Below are positions 7,001 through 11,677 of a DNA stretch of 11,677 nucleotides, piece after piece. The notes beneath the pieces were generated by a model. That model saw nothing but the letters and a program-made list of their open reading frames with translations, made no database searches and was not told the DNA's origin. The DNA is from Parachlamydia sp. Its GTDB lineage: Bacteria > Chlamydiota > Chlamydiia > Chlamydiales > Parachlamydiaceae. The stretch lies in the NCBI GenBank assembly GCA_021298935.1, contig JAJTHR010000275.1, positions 1 to 11,677 on the forward strand. Reading direction: 5' to 3'. Each line of letters opens with the position of its first letter. The first letter of the stretch is position 1. The position numbers were made by a program, and so were the translations under genes.

Positions 7001-7098
7001 GAACCTATCCCACTAATGGAATCGGATGATTTGTGTGCGAATTTGTATTAGAAAAAATTGGCAGCAAAGCATCCAAATTCCATTAGTGGGATGGGTTC
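7001..7098. repeat. 22-bp inverted repeat in convergent gap
   Basis: Bases 7001-7022 and 7077-7098 are reverse complements except for one position (T7006 opposite G7093), which would be a G-U wobble in RNA. Inside, GGATG (7024-7028) can pair with CATCC (7070-7074), extending the stem across a small internal loop. The element fills nearly the whole gap between the Inc-like gene and mgtE. Neither side shows a T-run, so it is not a classical intrinsic terminator, though it may still stop or protect both transcripts. It may instead be a small mobile palindromic element. Confidence 0.85.
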
Positions 7099-7099
7099 T

Positions 7100-8566
7100 T
7101 CAGAGAAAAAATGAGCTAATCGTTCTTGCTACAAAGATGTACATCAATGTGGAAAGGACATCATTGAAGGCCGTGACGATCGGTCCGGACGCCACCGCCG
7201 GATCAATCCGGAACCGGGCAAAAAAGAAGGGTGAAAGGGTGCCGAGCAGCGTGGCCATCAAACAGGCACCGGCTAAGCCGCAACTTACAATAAGCCCTAA
7301 GATAGCCGGGCTTGAGTTTCCGGCGTAGTGGATGTCAAAGCGGTTAAGCAGATAGACAAAAATGCCGCAAAAAATACCAAACACCGTCCCGATTAAAAGC
7401 CCAATGCTCAATTCACCGAGCACGGCTTCCCTTTTTGACCCATGGGACAACTCCCCTGTCGACATCCCGCGTACCAAAATCGTACTGCACTGAATCCCCA
7501 CATTACCCGACATCCCGGCAATCAAGGGCACAAAGAGGGCCACAAACGTAAACCATTCCTTATCCTTAAAGTGGGAAAGGGCTGTCGCTGTCACAAGCCC
7601 TGCACAAAGAGTGACAATCAGCCAGGGAGCGCGCCAAAGAAACCTTTTAAAAATCGGTTCATGCTCGCTTACATCCTCTGCAGTACCTGCGATGCTGGCT
7701 ATTGTTTCATCTGCAATATCTTCCAGAGCTTCTACCACCCTATCGTAGGTAATGACTCCGACCAGGCGGTCATTGTCGTCCACAACGGGCAAGGCGGGAA
7801 TTTTATAACGCTCCACAAGGTCGACGACCTCATCGCGCGATGCGTCGGCATGTGTCTGATGCAAAACAGGCTGCATCACCTGCCGGATGGGAACATAAGG
7901 GGGATTAACGATCAGGTTGCGGCCTGGAACAAATCCGACCAATTCCTGATTCTCATCTAAAACAAAAATGCGCCGCGTCAGATCGATGCCTGGATTATCG
8001 CGGATTGTGTTGGCCACCTCGCCGATAGTAGTATGCATGGGGAAGGCAAAAAATTCATTAGTCATCAAACGCCCAGCGCTATGCCTGTCATGATTGAAGA
8101 GTTCGCGAATGCGGGCCGCTTTTTTAGGCTCCAGAAGTTCCAATACTCTTTTCATGCGCCGGTTTGAAAGATCATCGATCAGCCAGACAGCTTCATCAGG
8201 GGGCATTTTTTCTAAAAGCTGCTTGATCTCTTCATCATTGATTTGCGCAAAAATCGCCGTGCGGGTCGTGCTGCCCGTATTGATAATGAAAATGATTTTC
8301 GCATTGAGATCAGGTAGATTATCATAAACCACCCTCCTGGCGTGAGGAGGAAGGCGGGTCACCGCATAGGCTAAGTCAATGGGATCATGCTCGCTGGCAA
8401 TTTTGGCCACATCATGAAGCATGATATTCGCGGAGGGCTTATGGAAGGCCTGCTCAAGTTTTTCATTCAAAAAATCATCAAGCTGGCTAGTTTTGGAGTC
8501 CATTAAATTGCCGGAAACAGCAATTTCTTCCTCCTTCTCATTTTCTTCCCTATCATCGTGCTGCAT
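7100..8566 (-). CDS. mgtE: Magnesium transporter/channel MgtE
   Basis: Mg2+-gated Mg2+ channel of the inner membrane, about 488 residues from the ATG at 8566. It has the full family layout: a cytosolic N domain of helical repeats (about 50-165), a CBS domain pair (about 165-295; ALPVVDDNDRLVGVITYD closes the second), a linking helix (about 300-315), then five membrane helices. Signature segments are PLIAGMSGNVGIQ (about 347-359) and IDPAVASGPIVTAFND (about 454-469), the latter with the pore-lining Asp region. Upstream, the frame reaches only a TTG at 8581 directly after a stop, so I reject that start. A further option is Met27 (ATG at 8503), which follows an acidic stretch whose DNA contains AAGGAGG, though too far from that ATG to be an ideal ribosome binding site. 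It is divergent from typA. Confidence 0.95.
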   Translation of the reverse strand: MQHDDREENEKEEEIAVSGNLMDSKTSQLDDFLNEKLEQAFHKPSANIMLHDVAKIASEHDPIDLAYAVTRLPPHARRVVYDNLPDLNAKIIFIINTGSTTRTAIFAQINDEEIKQLLEKMPPDEAVWLIDDLSNRRMKRVLELLEPKKAARIRELFNHDRHSAGRLMTNEFFAFPMHTTIGEVANTIRDNPGIDLTRRIFVLDENQELVGFVPGRNLIVNPPYVPIRQVMQPVLHQTHADASRDEVVDLVERYKIPALPVVDDNDRLVGVITYDRVVEALEDIADETIASIAGTAEDVSEHEPIFKRFLWRAPWLIVTLCAGLVTATALSHFKDKEWFTFVALFVPLIAGMSGNVGIQCSTILVRGMSTGELSHGSKREAVLGELSIGLLIGTVFGIFCGIFVYLLNRFDIHYAGNSSPAILGLIVSCGLAGACLMATLLGTLSPFFFARFRIDPAVASGPIVTAFNDVLSTLMYIFVARTISSFFL

Positions 8567-8648
8567 GGATTCACAAGCCAATTACATTGATTTTTTAAAT
8601 TAAAACAGTTAAATTAATTGTTCTCATAACCTTAACATAAAGATTTAT

Positions 8649-10466
8649 ATGTATAAACCTGAAAAGATTCGCAATATTGCAATTATTGCCCATATTGACC
8701 ATGGAAAAACGACGCTTCTCGATGCTCTTCTCAAGCAGTCTAATATTTTCCGTGATAATCAGCAAGTGCGCGAACGTGTCATGGATTCTTACGACCAGGA
8801 ACAGGAACGGGGAATCACCATTTTTGCAAAACACACTTCCGTCTATTTTGATGACTTTAAAATTAATATTATCGACACCCCTGGCCACGCCGACTTCTCA
8901 GGCGAAGTGGAAAGAATTCTTGGCATGGTTGATTCTGTCTTGCTTCTTGTGGATGCGCAGGAAGGACCGATGCCTCAAACACGCTTTGTTTTGTCAAAAT
9001 CCCTTAAAATGGGAATCAAGCCGATTGTTGTCTTAAATAAAATCGACCGCCCACATGCCAATCCGGACCGCGTGCTTGATATGACGTTCGACCTCTTCAC
9101 AGAACTTGGGGCAACCGATGAACAGCTCGATTTCCGCTATTGCTATGCCTCCGGTCTATCCGGTTTTGCCATGCACCATCTCCATGATATCCATAAAGAC
9201 ATGCGCCCTCTTTTCGAGCTGATTACTTATGCCGTTCATGCCCCTAATGGAGACCTTGAAAACCCCTTCCTAATGCATGTATCGACAATCACTTATGATG
9301 ATTACATCGGACGCCAGGCGTGTGGAAAAATCATGGAAGGAACTGTTAAAAAAGGACAATCCGTCATCCACATTGATGAAACGGGGAAAGAAGCAAGGTT
9401 CTCGATTACGAAGATCGAAGGACATTTAGGCATCGAAAAAGTGGAAATGGAAGAAGCAGGCGTCGGCGACATTGTGATCCTCTCGGGTATTCCGGAAGTC
9501 ACAATTGGAGATACGCTTTGCGATCCTGCAAAGATTGTCAGGCTGCCTCGCATTAAGCTCGACGAGCCTACCGTCTCTGTCGACCTGACTGTGAATAACA
9601 GCCCCTTTGTCGGGCGCAGCGGCAAGCATGTTACGATGAATAAAATTCGCGACCGCTTGCAAAAAGAAAAAAGAGCCAATATTTCGTTGCGCATTGAGGA
9701 TGAAGAAGGGGATGATAGCATTACCGTATCAGGAAGAGGCGAGCTGCACTTAGCCGTTCTGATCGAAGCCATGCGCCGCGAAAATTATGAATTCAGCATC
9801 TCAAAACCCCGTGTCATCATCAAAGAAATCGATGGACAAAAAAACGAGCCGATTGAACGCGTTCATATTGAGGTGCCGCAAGAGTATTCAGGTTCGGTCA
9901 TTGAAGAACTTTCTCGCCGCAAAGGGGAAATGCAGCTTTTAGATACCAATGAAAACGGCATCACTTCGATCGTCTTCCTGATCCCTACAAGAGGGTTGAT
10001 GGGCTACCGAAATGAATTTTTAACGGCTACGCGCGGACTTGGCATTTTGACATCGGTATTTGAGTGCTTTGCTCCCTGGAAAGGAACCATTCCAGGACGA
10101 ACCAAAGGGGTATTGCTTTCAAACGGCCCTGGAAAAACGAGTGGGTATGCTTGCTTCGGTTTGCAAGACCGCGGCGTTTTATTTGTAACACCAACCGACG
10201 ATGTCTACGAAGGAATGGTTGTTGGTGAAAACAGCCGTGATAACGACCTCGTTGTCAACGTCACGAAAGGCAAGCAATTAACAAACGTCAGAGCTTCAGG
10301 TACTGATGAGAACATCATTTTGACCCCAGCTAGAAAATTTACACTCGAACAGGCGATCGACTACATTCAGGATGATGAGCTGATCGAAGTGACGCCTGAC
10401 AGCATACGCATGCGTAAACGCTTTTTGACAGAAAACGAAAGAAAGAGAGCGGGCGGCAAAGCATAA
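8649..10466 (+). CDS. typA: Ribosome-associated translational GTPase TypA/BipA
   Basis: Elongation-factor-like GTPase that binds the ribosome and assists 50S subunit assembly and stress adaptation. At 605 residues it has the standard family length. All G motifs are intact: AHIDHGKT (14-21), RGITIF switch I (54-59), DTPGH (76-80), NKID (130-133) and ASG (167-169). They are followed by a beta-barrel domain II (about 200-300), EF-G-like domains III and V, and the BipA C-terminal domain. The segments [13 protein letters not shown] and [19 protein letters not shown] are typical of TypA and separate it from EF-G and LepA. The ribosome binding site before the ATG is weak (AAAG). The gene diverges from mgtE across a short AT-rich gap and converges on the antitoxin-like gene 18 bases downstream; no terminator was found between them. 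It looks intact and vertically inherited. Confidence 0.97.
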   Translation: MYKPEKIRNIAIIAHIDHGKTTLLDALLKQSNIFRDNQQVRERVMDSYDQEQERGITIFAKHTSVYFDDFKINIIDTPGHADFSGEVERILGMVDSVLLLVDAQEGPMPQTRFVLSKSLKMGIKPIVVLNKIDRPHANPDRVLDMTFDLFTELGATDEQLDFRYCYASGLSGFAMHHLHDIHKDMRPLFELITYAVHAPNGDLENPFLMHVSTITYDDYIGRQACGKIMEGTVKKGQSVIHIDETGKEARFSITKIEGHLGIEKVEMEEAGVGDIVILSGIPEVTIGDTLCDPAKIVRLPRIKLDEPTVSVDLTVNNSPFVGRSGKHVTMNKIRDRLQKEKRANISLRIEDEEGDDSITVSGRGELHLAVLIEAMRRENYEFSISKPRVIIKEIDGQKNEPIERVHIEVPQEYSGSVIEELSRRKGEMQLLDTNENGITSIVFLIPTRGLMGYRNEFLTATRGLGILTSVFECFAPWKGTIPGRTKGVLLSNGPGKTSGYACFGLQDRGVLFVTPTDDVYEGMVVGENSRDNDLVVNVTKGKQLTNVRASGTDENIILTPARKFTLEQAIDYIQDDELIEVTPDSIRMRKRFLTENERKRAGGKA

Positions 10467-10484
10467 ACCAACAAGCGGAAGAGG

Positions 10485-10700
10485 TTATTTATCGGCAAGC
10501 CTTCTAAAAAGGTCGTCGTTTTTGCGAATAACTTCTTCTTTAGCTTTTTTGAAGGTGCTGTCACTCATGTCGGATGCCTTCCCTATTTTTTGATATAAGA
10601 GTTCCTCAATCAATTGAGGAACGCTTATATTTTTTTCTTTTGCAAGCTGTTCCAGCTGATTATACATTTCGCTTGAAACCGTTAATTCAATTATTTTCAT
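10485..10700 (-). CDS. Antitoxin-like protein, orphan paralogue
   Basis: This small 71-residue protein has a ribbon-helix-helix-like N terminus: strand IIELTVSSE, helix MYNQLEQLAKEKN, then ISVPQLIEELLYQKI (about 3-39). A charged helical tail ends in NDDLFRRLADK. It aligns by eye with the antitoxin encoded divergently at 10785, sharing the hydrophobic pattern at the strand, the SV turn, and the NDL--RL--K ending. It is therefore probably a DNA-binding antitoxin paralogue. No toxin gene lies downstream on its strand, where typA converges 18 bases away. A good ribosome binding site (AAGGAA on the minus strand, 10711-10706) precedes the ATG. It may be a leftover antitoxin, an anti-addiction factor, or a co-regulator of the adjacent Doc locus. 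Confidence 0.72.
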   Translation of the reverse strand: MKIIELTVSSEMYNQLEQLAKEKNISVPQLIEELLYQKIGKASDMSDSTFKKAKEEVIRKNDDLFRRLADK

Positions 10701-10722
10701 CCAAATTCCTTTTTGAATAGTA

Positions 10723-10752
10723 TTGACTTAAAATTTTTTATTAGCATATAAA
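10723..10752 (+). promoter_or_regulatory. Promoter of the antitoxin-doc operon
   Basis: TTGACT (10723-10728) and TATAAA (10747-10752) are separated by 18 bases, a good sigma70/sigma66-type match, about 32 bases before the antitoxin start. Toxin-antitoxin operons of this type are usually autorepressed at such a site. Confidence 0.6.
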
Positions 10753-10781
10753 TTTTATCGTACATTGTATCAAAAGGTCAA
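10752..10781 (-). promoter_or_regulatory. Possible divergent promoter of orphan antitoxin
   Basis: On the minus strand, TTGACC (10781-10776) and TAAAAT (10757-10752) are 18 bases apart. The -10 box meets that of the plus-strand promoter at 10752, and the imperfect palindrome TACATTGTA (10761-10769) lies between the boxes. One bound repressor could control both directions. Assigned by eye. Confidence 0.4.
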
Positions 10782-10784
10782 TCT

Positions 10785-11021
10785 ATGTCAAATCAATATA
10801 AACCCCCTGTTAATGTTGAATTAGAATTAAGCGCTGAACAGTATGAGTTAGTGAAACAAGCAGCCGATCGGCAGGGAAAAAGTGTCAAAACGTTTTTAAA
10901 AGACAGCCTGTCAAAAAAAACCCAAAAAAAAGCGGAATTGAGCGGATCCAAAATAAATTTTGCCAAATTTAAAGTTTTGCAAGAATACAATGATCTTTTA
11001 AAAAGGCTGGGCGAAAAATGA
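10785..11021 (+). CDS. Ribbon-helix-helix-like antitoxin of the doc module
   Basis: The 78-residue protein has an N-terminal strand VNVELELSAE, then helices YELVKQAADRQG and SVKTFLKDSLSK (about 8-45), suggesting a ribbon-helix-helix dimer that binds the operon operator. A basic linker follows, then a C-terminal helix FKVLQEYNDLLKRLGEK (about 62-78). In Phd and related antitoxins the C-terminal segment is what blocks the Doc active site; I infer the same here. AAGG (10774-10777) precedes the ATG by seven bases. Its stop overlaps the doc start as ATGA, so the two are translationally coupled, typical of toxin-antitoxin pairs. It does not look like Phd/YefM in its N-terminal half, so the pairing is a ribbon-helix-helix type with Doc. 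It is a paralogue of the divergent 71-residue protein. Confidence 0.82.
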   Translation: MSNQYKPPVNVELELSAEQYELVKQAADRQGKSVKTFLKDSLSKKTQKKAELSGSKINFAKFKVLQEYNDLLKRLGEK

Positions 11022-11425
11022 TTGAATATTTAACGATGGAACAAGTGATTGATCTTCAACAAGAGCTAATTAAAAGATACGGTGGATTGCCTGGCATTAG
11101 GGACAAAGGCCTGCTTGAATCGGCCTTGCACGCGCCTGAAACCTGTTTGTTTGGAGAAGAGATGTTTCCCACCGTTTACGATAAAGCGGCAGCCTATCTG
11201 TATCACATCATATGCAATCATCCGTTTATTGACGCCAATAAAAGAACCGGGGCTGCTGTCACCCTCATTTTTCTTGAAGCTAACAATCAAACAATTAGAT
11301 TCAGCCAAAGTGACTTTGAAGATATCGTGCTCGACGTAGCCAGAAATAATATTGATAAAGAACAAATTGCCCAATTTTTAAGTACAGGATTTATTGGCAG
11401 CCGTATGGTTAGCGGAATAAGGTGA
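11018..11425 (+). CDS. doc: Doc-family toxin (Fic domain)
   Basis: Death-on-curing toxin, 135 residues, standard length for the family. The Fic-fold active site is HPFIDANKRTG (68-78). It has the invariant His68 and the Doc-type D-A-N-K arrangement, in which Ala replaces the Gly of AMP-transferring Fic proteins. Doc of phage P1 phosphorylates elongation factor Tu and stops translation; the intact motif suggests this enzyme is active, by inference. The N-terminal segment YGGLPGIRDKGLLESALHAP (21-40) is typical of chromosomal Doc proteins. Its start overlaps the antitoxin stop by four bases. A terminator lies 11 bases downstream, so the pair forms a self-contained two-gene operon. No frameshift or truncation is seen. 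Confidence 0.93.
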   Translation: MIEYLTMEQVIDLQQELIKRYGGLPGIRDKGLLESALHAPETCLFGEEMFPTVYDKAAAYLYHIICNHPFIDANKRTGAAVTLIFLEANNQTIRFSQSDFEDIVLDVARNNIDKEQIAQFLSTGFIGSRMVSGIR

Positions 11426-11436
11426 TAAGATTTATG

Positions 11437-11464
11437 CCTGTCTCTTTAATGAGACAGGGCTTTT
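11437..11464 (+). terminator. Intrinsic terminator of the antitoxin-doc operon
   Basis: A perfect 8-bp stem, CCTGTCTC (11437-11444) with GAGACAGG (11451-11458), has a TTTAAT loop and is followed by GC and TTTT (11461-11464). It lies 11 bases after the doc stop codon. Confidence 0.85.
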
Positions 11465-11535
11465 CAACCAATCGAAGGGTACACTAAATCATTATAGGCT
11501 AAAATTTTATTCGCTTGATTCATTATGTTGACACC
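11465..11535. other. Non-coding gap before the right repeat
   Basis: This AT-rich stretch holds no supported gene. It contains a perfect TTGACA (11528-11533) next to the repeat boundary, but no matching -10 box at 16-18 bases downstream. Confidence 0.4.
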
Positions 11536-11672
11536 TATACCATTTCCCAAAAATAAAACCATAAAGTTGATTTGTCAGCGCTTCAGATTTAAAAGATCTT
11601 TTCGAAGTTGATATCTTTGAATATCAACAAGGAGAGATCTTTTAAAGATGAAGGTGATCACAAGTCAAATTT
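11536..11672 (-). repeat. Right copy of edge inverted repeat
   Basis: Reverse complement of bases 1-137 with one substitution (T at 11571). The inner boundary is sharp: after TATACC read inwards, the sequences differ. The outer boundary is not visible, because the matching bases of the left copy lie outside the window. No ORF is present. Confidence 0.95.
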
Positions 11673-11675
11673 ATG
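11560..11675. repeat. Long imperfect palindrome in right repeat
   Basis: The nested arms are the same as in the left copy, and here the outer ends are visible: CATAAA (11560-11565) pairs with TTTATG (11670-11675), making the palindrome about 116 bases long. The T at 11571 weakens one pair that is intact in the left copy. Confidence 0.88.
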
Positions 11676-11677
11676 AT

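Noticed and set aside
7026..7328. Plus-strand open frame of 100 codons running from the inverted repeat into mgtE
   Set aside because: Two thirds overlap the conserved 3' part of mgtE antisense, and the start lies within the hairpin loop; no domain is visible.
7442..7960. Plus-strand open frame of 172 codons inside mgtE
   Set aside because: It lies antisense to the conserved CBS and membrane region of mgtE, and its Cys/His-rich translation shows no domain pattern.
9302..9772. Minus-strand open frame of 156 codons inside typA
   Set aside because: It is antisense to conserved TypA domains, with low-complexity Ser/Pro-rich translation and no ribosome binding site worth noting.
1..11677. Composite transposon or pathogenicity island bounded by the edge repeats
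   Set aside because: No transposase or integrase gene is seen, and the segment contains core genes such as typA, so cargo-style transfer of the whole segment is not supported.

Overview
The window reads as chromosomal DNA of an obligate intracellular bacterium of the phylum Chlamydiota, most likely an environmental, Parachlamydia- or Waddlia-like lineage rather than a Chlamydia pathogen. This is inferred from a type III secretion (T3S) translocon operon of chlamydial LcrH/CopB/CopD type, a candidate inclusion-membrane (Inc-like) protein with a bilobed hydrophobic domain, and modest GC content. The lineage is an inference; no taxonomic marker gene is present.

Layout. Both ends carry copies of one repeat in opposite orientation (1-137 and 11536-11672), identical except for one base, and each copy contains a long imperfect palindrome. 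Inside lie: a methyl-accepting chemotaxis protein with two HAMP units (320-2593, +); a four-gene translocon operon (2708-5166, +) with its own promoter-like sequence and a strong terminator; a class I SAM methyltransferase on the opposite strand (5163-5879), whose last codons contain that terminator; an Inc-like two-helix membrane protein (5927-6994, +); a 22-bp inverted repeat (7001-7098) in the convergent gap; the Mg2+ channel MgtE (7100-8566, -); the translational GTPase TypA/BipA (8649-10466, +), divergent from mgtE; and a toxin-antitoxin locus (10485-11425). That locus consists of a Doc-type Fic toxin, its antitoxin, and a second, divergently transcribed paralogue of the antitoxin, closed by a terminator.

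How the genes may work together. The coiled-coil protein, TPR chaperone, two-helix large translocator and one-helix small translocator form a compact T3S translocon module. The chaperone is a class II (SycD/LcrH) type, and the large translocator carries a PxLxxP motif of the kind such chaperones bind. The Inc-like protein could be a substrate of the same secretion system. The neighbouring chemoreceptor has no chemotaxis partner genes in this window, so what it signals to is open. mgtE and typA look like ordinary housekeeping genes. The repeat at both edges may be a dispersed element at which the assembly broke, or it may bound an invertible segment.

The most interesting observations are the mirrored palindromic repeats, the pair of related antitoxins around one Doc toxin, the chemoreceptor beside the translocon operon, and the unassigned first gene of that operon.
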